Positions 23,706-33,900 of a stretch of DNA of 64,000 nucleotides are shown here, one piece after another. Source of the DNA: Elymus sibiricus (Eukaryota; Streptophyta; Magnoliopsida; Poales; Poaceae); assembly GCA_039707655.1 (NCBI GenBank), contig CM077666.1, positions 394,401,886-394,465,885 of the forward strand, read 5' to 3'. The notes beneath the pieces were generated by a model, which saw nothing but the letters and a program-made list of their open reading frames with translations, had not been told where the DNA came from and did no database searches. The translations under genes were made by a program, and so were the position numbers. The stretch's first letter is position 1; each line of letters starts with the position of its first letter.

Positions 23706-26265
23706 ATTTGGTTACTAGTGCTGTTGCATCCTGGAGGGCAGTAGGCCAGAAGAAACCTTGCTGGAAAGCCTTGCCGACAAGGGCTCTTGAGCCTATGTGG
23801 GATCCACATATGCCCCCATGAATCTCGGCCAACAGCTCTAGTCCATCCTCCCGAGGAATGCACTTCAATTTCACACCATTCGGTCTCTTTCTGTACAGAA
23901 CATTATCGACGAACTGGTACATACTTGACTGACGGGCTACTTTTTCTGCTTCTTCCTGCTCTTCGGGGAGTTCTCCTGTCTGAAGGAAATGGACTATTTG
24001 CTGTGCCCTTGCCGGAGCCTGCGGCTCGACAACAAGGACTAAAGGCATCTCTTCAGCTGCGGGAGTATTTGCTTCAACGGCAAGAACCTGTGGTTCTGCG
24101 CAGAGCAGCTGCTCACCGGCAACTGGTATCTCTTTGGCTGTAGGGGCGCTTGCTTCAGCGGCAAGAACCTGAGGTTCTGCGCGAAGCCGCTGCTCACCGG
24201 CAACCGTGTCATTCCCGACAAGATTCTTGCCGGGGGCTTCGGGAAGCCCGGCCGGGAAGTACTCGCCGGTACTTAACTTTCTTCTCTTGTCAGGCCTCGT
24301 CGATGGTGATACGGATGGTTGAGTCAAGCGGAGCACAAAAGTCCCTGGTTCCATAGGTAACTTAAGCGCGACACGTTTCGACAGGTCATCGGCAATGCTG
24401 TTCTCTGATCGAGAAACATGCTCTGCCTGAAGACCATCAAAGCGCTCCTCCAGCTTTCTCACCTCATCAATGTATGCCTCCATCAATGGGCTCTGATAAT
24501 CTTTGTTAACTTGCCGAACAACGAGCTGGGAGTCACCTCTGACGATGAGCTTCCGGATTCCGAGGTCTGCCGCGATCCTGAGACCGGCAAGCAGCCCTTT
24601 GTACTCAGCTGTGTTATTCGTCGATCTCTCCCGGGGAAAGTGCATTTGGATAACGTACTTGAGGTGCTCTCCGGTGGGCGCGACAAGCAGCACTCCAGCA
24701 CCGGCGCCTTGCAGCAAAAAAGCTCCATCAAAGTACATAACCCATGCCTGATCTGATTCCTTGCCGGGGATCGCAGATTCTTGAACTTCATCGTCTGGCA
24801 TTGGGGTCCATTCGACAATGAACTCTGCCAAGGCTCTGCTCTGGATAGTTGAAGAACTTTCAAACTTGAGACCAAAGCATGACAGCTCCAACGCCCACTC
24901 CACAATCCTGCCGGTCGCCTCCGGATTCCGCAGAATCCGTTGCAGCGGAAAGCGAGTGACGATGGTGATCTCGTGTGCTTGGAAGTAATGGCGCAGCTTC
25001 CTCGAGGCCATGAGGAGGCCGAAGAGCAGCTTCTGCACACCAGAGTATCTCGACCTAGCCCCTTGTAACAGGGAACTGACAAAATAGACTAGGCGCTGCA
25101 CCATCTTCTTTTTTGGCACCATTTGACTTGATTGCGCGGATCCTTCTTTGTCAGCACCAGACTCTGCCGGGGGTGGCCCCGGCAAGTCGCTTGGTGGGCC
25201 TGCCGTTGATGCTGCATCCTCCTCTGCTTCTCTCTCTGCCACCAGTGCAGCACTAACCACTTGATTCGTTGCCGCTAAATATAGTAGCAACGGCTCTTGT
25301 GGCCTAGGCGCGACTAGTACTGGCGGAGAGAAGAGGTACTTCTTCAAATCCTGCAGCGCTGCCTCCGCCTCCGGAGTCCATTTCATTGGACCTGCCTTTT
25401 TCAATATTTTGAAAAAGGGCAGGGCGCGCTCAGCAGATTTTGAATTGAACCTACTCAAAGCAGCGACGCAACCGGCAAGGCGGCGCACATCCTTGACTCG
25501 TCTTGGTGCTTCAATCTGCTCAATTGCTTTGATCTTGTCGGGATTGGCTTCAATTCCGCGTTGAGATACAAAGAACCCGAGAAGCTTGCCGGAAGGAACG
25601 CCAAACACGCACTTCTCGGGGTTCAGCTTCAAGTTGATCTTGCGCAAGTTTGCAAAAGTCTCCTCCAGATCTTGAATGAGCGTAGCTTTGTCCTTGGTTT
25701 TGACCACTATATCATCCATGTAGGCTTCCATATTTCTATGGAGCTGGGTCTCGAAACCAATCTGGACAGCTCTTGTGAAGGTCGAACCAGCACTTTTCAA
25801 CCTGAAAGGCATACGCAAAAAGCAATATGTGCCACATGGGGTGATAAATGCGGTCTTCTCTTCGTCTTCTTTTGCCATGAAGATCTGGTGGCAGCCCGAG
25901 TACGCATCAAGAAATGACAGCAAATCACAGCCGTTAGTGGAATCCACAATCTGGTCGATGCGCGGCAAGGGAAAGGGGTCTTTTGGACAGGCTTTATTGA
26001 TGTCTGTAAAGTTAATACATAGCCTCCATTTACCGTTCGCCTTGCGCACAACAACTGGATTGGCCAACCATGTAGTATGGAGGACTCCTCTGACCAGGCC
26101 TGCCGCCTCAAGCTTCTTAATCTCTTCGGCAATGAATTCTTGTCGCTCCAAAGCTTGCTTCCGCACCTTCTGCTTGACGGGCCGCGCATGAGGACAGACA
26201 GCTAGGTGGTGCTCAATCACTTCCCTGGGAACACCGGGGATATCAGACAGTTGCCATGCAAACAC
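23446..26265 (-). pseudogene. pol: Element G: RT, double RNase H and integrase zinc domain (939 codons open)
   Basis: RT is recognised by NGKWRLCINFTDINKACPKD, the catalytic YMDD box (EAYMDDIVVKTK) and FGVPSGKLLGFFVSQRGIE. A first, degenerate RNase H follows (LYLAATNQVVSAALVA, then RYSGVQKLLFGLLMASRKL). A second, archaeal-type RNase H has an intact set of acidic residues (MYFDGAFLLQGAGAG, NNTAEYKGLLAGLRIA, RGDSQLVV). The pair defines the Tat lineage. A linker with two 27-residue repeats (AGEQ, AEPQVLA) leads to the integrase zinc finger (GSHIGSRALVGK, CEACQ). The frame continues from gag across a TAG at 26305-26307. It leaves the true frame in the integrase at about 23580. Confidence 0.9.
24071..24232 (-). 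repeat. Element G: 81-bp tandem duplication in the RNase H-integrase linker
   Basis: GCTTCAACGGCAAGAACCTG at 24071 and GCTTCAGCGGCAAGAACCTG at 24152 begin two copies offset by 81 bases, which keeps the frame and adds 27 residues. The boundaries of the second copy are approximate. Confidence 0.75.
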
Positions 26266-26304
26266 GTCGACATTCGCCCGCAGGAAAGCAATGAGCGCGC
26301 TTTC

Positions 26305-27930
26305 CTATTTGTCGTCAAGGGTGGAACTTATGGTGAAAGTTCCTCCCATCCCGTCCTCCTTGGCGGGCACCTTCTTGGTCTCAGGTGGAGCAGCCTTGGA
26401 TTTTTTGTTGTTGCCGGCAGAGCTCTCCGGTGCATCCTCGACGGTAGCGCAGCACTCCGGAGAGGCGCGCTTGCCAGAGTTTGCACTAGAGGTGTTGCTG
26501 GACTTCTTCTTCTTGCCGGGGTTCTGAGTTGCAGGAGCATGCGCCTTGGCGGCGGATGCTGCAACTGCTTCCCGGTAAAGCTTGTCGATGCAGATGAGCG
26601 CGTCTTTCTTGTCAGAGTGAACTGTGATGACGCTCATCGGCCCCGGCATCTTCAAGACGTTATAGGCGTAATGCGATGCCGCCATAAACTTAGCCAGCGC
26701 TGGGCGGCCAAGGATTCCATTATACGGCAACGGAATCTTGGCGACATCGAAAACGACCTTCTCCGTCCTAAAGTTCAACTCGCTACCGAATGTTACCGGC
26801 AGCGTGATCTTGCCTTTGGGCTGGTTTCTCCCCGGATTGACCCCTTGGAAAGAACCCGTTTCCTCGAGATCTTCGTCAGGAGTTTGCAGCTTCTTGATGA
26901 CGTCTGGCGAGATCAGGTTCAGGCCGGCCCCACCATCAACCAACATCTTCGTTACCTTGAGGTTGCGAATTGTTGGCGAAACCAACAACGGCAAGCACCC
27001 GACCGCGGTTGTGCGATCTGGGTGGTCCTCGGCATCGAAAATGATGGGCGTGTGGGACCACTTCAGTGGCTTCTGTGCATCGAGGGTTGGTTCCACTGCA
27101 TTAATCTCGCGCACCGACTGCTTGAGTTGGCGGTGAGAAAAATGCAACGAAGCACCTCCGTCAACGCACATGACCTCTGTTGCCTTCTGGAACTCGTGTT
27201 CACCGGACTCGTTATCATCTTCCTCTTCATCTCCATCCCCCTCTTTCTTGTCACGGCCCCGGGCAGGCTTCTCTTGCTGCTGCCTGGGCTTGCCGCGGTG
27301 ACCTCCTCGACCGCATTTCTTGCCGGTCCCTCCAGCGCCAGCCTGGGCCCTCTCCTTATCTCGCCTTTCATACTCGGCTCTCTGCTTCTCGACAAGTTCC
27401 TCAACTTGCCGGCAGTCTTGGAGATCATGGCTCTTGGTGCGGTGGACCTTGCAATACTGCTTGGCGGAGCCTTCTGGCTTGTCGGCAGCCGCTAAGGCCT
27501 GACACGCCGCACACTCGGCAACCTCCTTGCCGGGGTCGTCAGTCTTGGTCTTCTTGGCGGTGCCAACGTTGCCGGATCCCTCGACGGCAAGCATGGCCTT
27601 ACCCTTGCGCTTTCTGTTCCTCCGCTTCCCTTTCTTTGCCGGGGCAGGAGCGTCTTCACTCTCGGAGTCGACTCCAGCGCCAGCGTTCTCGCCGAGGAGC
27701 CTCCTTCCTTCTTCTGCCCGAGCACATTTGTCGGCCAGAGCATAGAGTTCGGCGACATCCCTGATCTTGTTCATCGCCAACTCCTCCCGCATCTTACGAT
27801 TGCGCACATTCTGATGAAAGGCGCTGATGACGGCGGTGGGATGAATGTTAGGAATGTTATGCTGGATGCGGATGAACCTTTGGATATACTTGCGCAGAGT
27901 CTTGCCCTCCTTTTGGGGGATGATATGCAA
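26305..27930 (-). pseudogene. gag-pol: Element G: gag C-terminus and aspartic protease
   Basis: This open frame of 541 codons is in the same frame as the flanking gag and pol segments. Its start continues the gag core (IIPQKEGKTLRKYIQRFIRI). A Cys/His cluster (QYCKVHRTKSHDLQDC) could bind nucleic acid. The protease region includes MLVDGGAGLNLISPDVI, where the usual D-S/T-G triad reads D-G-G-A, and FNGILGRPALAKF-like sequence (YNGILGRPALAKF). A Lys/Ser-rich stretch lies near the end. It stops at TAG 26305-26307, after which the frame resumes and runs into RT. Confidence 0.83.
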
Positions 27931-27981
27931 ATCACTCTCCTGGCCAGGAGCTTGATGGCCGCCAGTAAAGGCACCAACAAA

Positions 27982-28542
27982 CTAATGGCACAGGTCGGCC
28001 CAAGAAGAGATGGAATTCTCGGGCAGGTGCATCAACCACGATCTAACGTTGGGCTTCAGCACCAATGGAAAGTAGTTGGCCAGCACCTTATCGTCGCGAG
28101 CCCCGGCAGCCTGCACCGCGATGGTGTAGATGCTCAAGAACTCGGACGGATGGGTCTTGCCGTCATACTTCTCCGGTACTTCCGGCTTAAAGGAGCGGGA
28201 ACTGGGCCACTGGACTCGCCGCAGCTCACGAGTAAACACTAGACAGCCTACCTCGTAAGGTAGGCAGCCAGGGTACCCCAGCGCGGGCTCGTCGACAGCG
28301 GTACCAGCGCACTTGTCGGACTGGCGACGCGCTTCCCTTTGGCGCTCGATAGTGGTTCGAGCGTCCTCCTTTTTCCGTTCCCGAAGAACTAGACGTTGGT
28401 CGCGGCGAACCCGCGGATCAGATGACGCCGTGGAATCATCCTCATGAGTGTCTGTCCGTTGAGTCAACGACCGCTCTTGACGAAGTGGAGGGGAACGCAA
28501 CGTGGTCGTACCACCTCTAGTCTTCTCTCCATCGCCACACAC
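27982..28542 (-). pseudogene. gag: Element G: gag core segment
   Basis: In frame with both neighbours. It holds an Arg/Glu-rich stretch (VLRERKKEDARTTIERQREA) and then the retrotransposon gag core (PEKYDGKTHPSEFLSIYTI, then SWLMHLPENSISSWADLC). TAG codons at 27982-27984, 28555-28557 and 28576-28578 bound it. The segment is therefore part of one gag frame cut by nonsense changes rather than a separate gene. Confidence 0.82.
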
Positions 28543-28575
28543 CAGCCCAGACGACTACCGCCGCGAGGGCTCACC

Positions 28576-29193
28576 CTACTGCGGTCTGTCATTGTTGGCC
28601 AGGCTGACGAGGCTCTGGATAGCAGCTCGCCACTCATCGAGCTTCTCCGTAGCGGGAGGAAAGTCGAGGAGTAGCTGTGCTCGTGCCAAAGCTTCCGCTG
28701 GTGTAGGCGGCGGCGACAGATGCGAAGAACGTGAAGTGCTCAAACTCCTAACGGGGTTAGAAGGAGCATCATCATGACTCTGCACCCGCGCGCGGCTTCT
28801 ACCTGCGTGCTGGCGAGGATCTTGGTCCCGCGCATCCTGAGAGTGGTGCGTAGGGGTCTTTCCATGCGGACGCCTAGAACCACCAACGTTATGAGGCCGC
28901 ACGTCACGTGCGTCCTGAGAAGGTCGCGGTGCATGCACTGGCGTGGTTGTCCTGGAAGGCGCCGCTCCATCCCTGGAGGTCGCTGCACCACCCGTAGGTT
29001 GCACAGCTCCATCCTTGGATCTGTTACTCGCCCGGCTTGGATCACCGGAATGCCGTGGAAGCTCAGAGCCTCCACCTCCTCCACCCACGTCTACTCCATC
29101 GCTTGTGCGCGTAGCATCAGGCACGGCGGACGTGGACGGACCAACCGCCGTGAAACCCTTCTTCTTAGGGGCCATAGCGATGAAAATGATCAA
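28576..29193 (-). pseudogene. gag: Element G: gag N-terminal region
   Basis: The frame opens at ATG 29193; the downstream ATG at 29175 (MAPKKKGFTAVGPS) may be the more natural start. The 200 or so residues are low complexity: glycine-rich (VGGGGGGSEL), then rich in Arg, Pro, Ser and Asp, which suggests a disordered segment. The frame ends at TAG 28576-28578 and continues beyond. It starts 47 bases inside the primer-binding site, as expected for gag. Confidence 0.78.
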
Positions 29194-29239
29194 AGATCTG
29201 ACGCGCTGATCTTTAGATCAGGTTCGCACAACCTCAATA

Positions 29240-29257
29240 CCCCTACCTGGCGCGCCA
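29240..29257 (-). other. Element G: primer-binding site
   Basis: The minus strand reads TGGCGCGCCAGGTAGGGG four bases behind the 5' LTR end, starting with the TGG that pairs with a tRNA CCA end. The tRNA was not identified. Confidence 0.7.
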
Positions 29258-29261
29258 AAGA

Positions 29262-30109
29262 TGTCGTGGGAAACGAACACCTATGGGATCAAAGAGATCC
29301 CTTTACGGTTCGGCAAGGGGAGAGGATTGCACAAAGAGCAGAGCTAACGATCAGCGCACGGGTGATTTTACCCAGGTTCGGGCCGCACGGATGCGTAAAA
29401 CCCTACTCCTGCCTTGATTGTATTATGAGTGCGTTCTTGGCCAAATTCTGGGAGCTACAGTACTTTGCAGCTACGCATGCAGAATGGGCCTCTGGTCGTG
29501 CTTTCGAGAGTCTAAATCCCCTTCTCTGTACGCCTTGGGCCTTCTTTTATACCACAAAGGGGCTGCCACAGTGGTGTACGAGATAAGGCATGAGGTGGAA
29601 AGCAGCTACAGTGCTTATCATACCTAATACTGACGGTTTAGGACAAGAACATTAAATGCTCCGTCTGAGGTGTCCCTTAGCGTCTAGGGCTTGAAAAAGC
29701 CTTACGGGAGATGGGAAAAGTAGCCATCCCATCAGCACCGCTTAAGCATCTCATGGCCAGCATTGCGCCACATAACCAGGAGGACAAGCCCTAAATGACA
29801 GGGCAGGTCGCTGCGCTGGAGCGGTGGTACTGTGCTGGCGCGGTGCTTGCCGGGGCTGAAACCTTGCCGGGCCCGGAGCTTGCCGGGACCGAGTCTTGCC
29901 GGGCGCAAGGCCTTGCTGGCAAGGGTCTTGCCGGGCCTCCGCAACCCTTTGGTCTTTAGTCTTCTAGTCATTGGCTTGAACGCCTTCTTGGCATCTCAAT
30001 CTTGTGATTACTTGTAGTTATCCCCCGGCAAGCCTTGCCGCGGTACGGCTACAACTGCCTGTGCACAAGTAAGGGGTACTAAAAAGGCCCATACTTTAGT
30101 ACACCGACA
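29262..30109 (-). repeat. Element G: 5' LTR
   Basis: An 848 bp LTR. It matches 16838-17669 except for about 19 substitutions and an extra 16-base CTTGCCGG-containing unit near 29869-29884. It is followed by the target duplication CCGAT. Confidence 0.93.
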
Positions 30110-30327
30110 CCGATCATGCTGCTATTAAATATCTTATGGAAAAGAAAGGTGCTAAACCTAGACTCATTAGGTGGGTTTTATTGCTACAAGAATTTGACTT
30201 GCATATTATTGATAGGAAGGGAGCTGAGAATCCCGTAGCAGATAATTTGTCTAGAATGAAAAATGTTCTTGATGACCCACTACCTATTAATGATGATTTT
30301 CTTGATGAACAATTAGCTATCTTAAAT
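30110..30327 (+). pseudogene. pol: Element C: RNase H 3' part, between insertions G and H
   Basis: The reading frame that stopped at VHTD (16837) resumes here with [20 protein letters not shown] and the conserved RNase H tail ([19 protein letters not shown]). It runs into the CACTA element H at 30328 after LAILN. The last aspartate of the RNase H site is in ENPVADNLS. Coding resumes at 34293. Confidence 0.88.
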
Positions 30328-30540
30328 CAGTACTAGGGAAAACCCTAGCAGTAGCGCGGGTTTTTGGCCTAGCAGTAGCGCGGGTGCCAGCGCTACTGCT
30401 ATGGTGCTACAGCTAAACTTTAGCAGTAGCGCGGGTTGGACCCCCGCTACTGCTAACTCTGTTAGCAGTAGCGTGCATTCCAACACGCGCTGCTGCTAAT
30501 TACTAGCAACGCGCTCATACCCCGCGCTACTACTATTCTT
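30328..30540 (+). repeat. Element H: left terminal and subterminal repeats
   Basis: Copies of AGCAGTAGCGCGGG occur at about 30348, 30372 and 30423, with the reverse form (GCGCTACTGCT) between them and degenerate copies after. Such subterminal repeats bind the transposase in CACTA elements (established for En/Spm). Confidence 0.82.
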
Positions 30541-30648
30541 CCGTATTCCATTTCTCTTTTATTTTATACTGTATTTATACACCATTATACAAGTTTACAT
30601 ACAATAGCAATTTAGAGATTGTTATATTATTATGATCATGATAGATAT

Positions 30649-30789
30649 GCGGATTAGATTCAAGTGGATGGATCCAAAGTGACCAAGTTGGATTAGTAGG
30701 ACGAAGTTGGATTAGTAGGACGACCAAGTTTGGTCGTCCTACTAATCCAACTTGGTCACTTTGGATCCATCCACTTGAATCTAATCCGC
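30649..30789. repeat. Element H: long perfect inverted repeat
   Basis: The arm 30649-30704 (56 bases, starting GCGGATTAGATTCAAGTGG) is a perfect reverse complement of 30734-30789. A 22-base partial copy of the inner arm (AGTTGGATTAGTAGGACGACCA, 30705-30726 approximately) sits next to the loop. Outside the arms, TTATTATGATCATGA (about 30628-30642) pairs again with TCATGATCATAATAA (30818-30832). A transcript would form a strong hairpin. Confidence 0.85.
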
Positions 30790-30842
30790 GTTTCTTTCAC
30801 CCAATGATATAATAACTCATCATGATCATAATAACAACTTAT

Positions 30843-31030
30843 CATCATCATCATCATCATCATCATCATAATATATAACTCATCATCATCATCATCATAG
30901 TCATAACAACTCATCATCATAACAACTCCTCATGATCATCATCTATGAGTCATATAACAACTCATCATTCTAGCTAACACATTGTAGCACATAACTCATC
31001 ATCATCATAATAACTAATCATCATCATCAT
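30843..31030. repeat. ATC/CAT microsatellite-rich stretch
   Basis: Interrupted runs of CAT/ATC triplets (for example 30843-30869) alternate with CATAACAACT units. This lies downstream of the B3-like gene inside element H. No other feature is seen here. Confidence 0.8.
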
Positions 31031-31048
31031 AGTCATAATCAACACTAG

Positions 31049-32295
31049 CTAATTGTTCTTACTACCTAGGACCAAGTCCTCTCTCCTAGGTAAAATAGCA
31101 TAAAACAGGTAAACCGGTCCATCTCCAAAATGGAGAATGGAGATCCACCTGTCGCCAACTTCTGGCTTGCGCACACGCATGTTGTCTCCAATCAGTTGCG
31201 TGCGCGCCTTCATTACTTTGCTCCAGTCTTTGATATTGAGCCTTCCATCTTTCAAAGAAATAGAGTATGCACTTTGGTAAGCCGTCGGTGGAAACAGTCG
31301 TAAGCTAACCATGTACATACTCCCTTCAGTAAGCATCATGTGAGGCACAACCTCGCTAGTCGCTAGGGAGCTTCTATTGAACAATATAGTAACATATATA
31401 GTTAGCAATGTAGTTTACTTAAGAAGAATGTATGCAACGAAGTTACCATCATTACCAAAATCATACCAAGTTTTTGGCAATGAGATTACCATCAAGCGAC
31501 TGATGGACTAGTGGCACGTATCCAGTATAATTTGGGCTGATAAACTGATTGGTCTTAAAAGTCTCAACATCATCTATAAATGAGACAAGATATCCTTTCT
31601 CCTCACAATTAAGCTTGGAGCCATAACTGTAGTACGTCATGTCCACAGCTTTTCGAGTATTTTTTGAAGATAAGAAATAAGCTGATAATTATAAATAAAC
31701 AAGTTTAGTAGTGATGAACACCAAATATTTTTAAATAAAAAATATAAATTACTTAACAAATTAGTTTGACAAACTAACATTTAGGCAAAACATGAGGCAT
31801 ATCCACGTCGACCCAAATGTCGATATTATCTTCAATATCTTCATCTTCGGGATGAATATCAAAAGTTATTTGCATATTCTCCTCAAATCCATAGGCCTTG
31901 CAGAAAGCTTCCCAATTAGAGCAGCTGAAATGTGAGTGATTAAGCGCATTGTAGAGCTTAACCCGAAAAGCATAACCGTGTTTAGTCCTGAGGTGAGCCC
32001 TCCTCGTCTCCATATTCTCAAGGTCTTGGAAACCGAGCTTCTGCAAGACATACGGTCTTGCATGGCATGGGATGTACTAGTCGAATTGAAAAAAAAAATT
32101 ACACCTTGATGCAATGAATCACAAGTCATGATTAATTACGATGAAATACTTGTCGTTGCGTACCGTACAAAGATCGAAGGTCTCTTCTAGCTTCACGGTG
32201 AAGAACCTACCGTTTTGCAGGTGAGGCTCCCTGTCGCACAAACCCCGGTCATCGCAGCAGTAGTCACACTCCGGGATCCTATCATCGTCAGACAT
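31049..32295 (-). pseudogene. Element H: four-exon B3-like gene
   Basis: The ATG at 32295 opens exon 1 (32295-32140: DRIPECDYCCDDRGLC, then NGRFFTVKLEETFDLC). Exons 2 (32076-31779), 3 (31681-31467) and 4 (31373-31049) follow across GT-AG introns. Exon 2 carries a B3 DNA-binding-like segment (LRTKHGYAFRVKLYN, then NWEAFCKAYGFEENMQITFDI) and an acidic stretch. Exon 3 contains MTYYSYGSKL and GYVPLVHQSL. Exon 4 contains VVPHMML and RWISILHFGDGPVYLFYAI. Exon 4 is thrown out of frame by a 7-base tandem duplication TCGCTAG (31353-31359 and 31360-31366). Such B3-like proteins are known in many Triticeae copies (recalled, not searched). Whether the gene is captured or native to the element is open. 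Confidence 0.7.
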
Positions 32296-33562
32296 TTCCT
32301 GTGTTCAAAATTCAAAGATTATAAATCGACGGCAACTAATAGGAACTCAATACACAGATCATTATTATTCATTACGGGTTGACTGTCGGTCTGTCGAGTC
32401 TTTCCTTGAAAACTCTCATCTCACGTGGTGTATATGGTGGGCACTCCCTTTCTGACATTTTTGACCATCGATGATGGTCGCTACTCCTCCTTCCCCTAGT
32501 GCATAACAAAGGTCTAGCACAAGGAGAAGAAGGAGAAACGACCCCCATGACAATAGTCAGCATTCTTCTTCTCTCATATATGGTGGACACTCTCCCTCAC
32601 TGATTTTTTGACTGTCATGTATGGAGCCCCGACAGACTTAAAGTCAACCCGAAATGTCATTTAATTCTCTTTTCGGCAAATCCAGGGCACTCGATATTTC
32701 CTATATATTCTAGCACAAGTCATGCTAAAATTCATGGAAAAATCCGGCATGACCTTCGCTAAAATAGGACATATCGAGCGCCTGAAATTTGCTGGAACGG
32801 AAATGAATCAACACTCCGGCAAAACATAGGCCACTCGGATTTTTCCTGCGATACAAAGAGTCAAATGTGGCCATCTTTGGCATCATATACACAGCAGCTC
32901 AAGATCGACATGTCCATACACATACACATGTACTTTTTTAAGCATGAACAGAGTCAAGTTCTTTTTTATATAGAAAAGTTTAAACTTGAAATGCTATCCG
33001 AATCAATTATCATTTCAAAAAAAAACTAGCTTCGCATTGTCATGGCTACTCATCTACTACTACTACATCTATAAAAACATCTATGAAAACTAGCATATAA
33101 CAGGACCTCTATGCATGTCCATCATTGACATTCACAACACATCATCATCGACATCAACGACATGGGGATTTGGTTGGTCTCACCTCGAGGTCGGAGGGGG
33201 TCGATGACGGGGACGACGGCGGGGACAATGCAGGGGAAAATACTTGATTTCTGTGAAAACAAAATATAAACAAAAAGATTATTATGCTGATTTTAGGACT
33301 TAGTGAAACCCTATAAGCTATCAACTAAACCCTAGAAGCATACTAAATCAAAGTGTTACATATCAACTAAATATATTAACTATGTCTATTTTTTTACTAA
33401 TTCACTCTAAACCCTTAAAAATATTAACTCTATCAAAGTGTTACATATCAACTAATCAAAATGACTAAATCTATCAACCATGTCTAAATTTTTACTAATT
33501 CACTCTAAACCCTAAAAACTATTAACTAAATCAAAGTAATACATATCAACTAATCAAAATGT
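32296..33562. other. Element H: non-coding interior
   Basis: AT-rich upstream flank of the B3-like gene. It contains a doubled segment in which ACATATCAACTAATCAAAAT and its context (about 33440-33560) repeat with small changes. I see no coding sequence or transposase fragment. Confidence 0.55.
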
Positions 33563-33782
33563 AGGAGGGGCTGTGCATGGAGGAGGGGGGAGGAGGGGCT
33601 GTGTGGATGGAGGAGGGGGAGGGAGGAGGGGCTGTGGATGGAGGAGGAGGGGTGGCTAGAGGAGGGAGGAGCAGGGGGAGGGAGGAGGAGGGGCGGCTAG
33701 AGGAGGGAGGTGCAGGGGGAGGGAGGAGGGAGAAGGGAGGAGGAGATGGAGGAGGGAAGAGGCAGGAGGAGGGAGGAGGAGG
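33563..33782 (+). repeat. Purine-rich GGA/GGGA tract
   Basis: About 220 bases made almost only of G and A on the plus strand (GGAGGAGGGGA-type units, with a few CTGTG and GGCTAG breaks). It is open in frame over 94 codons but the product is pure Gly/Glu/Arg low complexity, so it is not called a gene. Confidence 0.8.
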
Positions 33783-33900
33783 CTTACTGAGGTCGGGGGA
33801 TGGCGGCGATGACGACGGTAATGCGGCGACGGCGGCGATGGTAGGAAGAGTGAGAGAGTGAGACAGGGAGAGTGAGGAACGGGCGGGACGGGGAGGATAA

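Larger units (their letters stand above)
16838..30109 (-). mobile_element. Element G: Tat-lineage Ty3/gypsy retrotransposon with an antisense gene
   Basis: Element G is 13.3 kb and complete, with TGTCG...CGACA LTRs at 16838-17669 and 29262-30109. A perfect 5-bp duplication CCGAT (16833-16837 and 30110-30114) flanks it. Gag-pol runs on the minus strand (29193 to 22773). The pol carries two RNase H-like regions, the second of them archaeal type, which is the hallmark of the Tat lineage. A spliced gene on the plus strand (18048-21879) lies between pol and the 3' LTR. The LTRs differ at about 19 positions plus a 16-bp indel, about 2.3 per cent by eye. At the commonly used grass LTR rate of 1.3e-8 per site per year this would be somewhat under a million years (inference). 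Confidence 0.94.

Noticed and set aside
28774..29586. 270-codon plus-strand frame at the 5' end of element G
   Set aside because: It overlaps the gag gene on the other strand and runs on into the LTR, and its residues show no domain. It is a shadow of GC-rich gag.
30843..31030. CAT/ATC triplet runs considered as coding for a polyhistidine or polyaspartate protein
   Set aside because: The runs are interrupted in all frames and lie downstream of the B3-like gene, so they are a microsatellite.
33577..33861. 94-codon Gly/Glu/Arg frame
   Set aside because: It is the translation of a purine-only repeat, not a gene.
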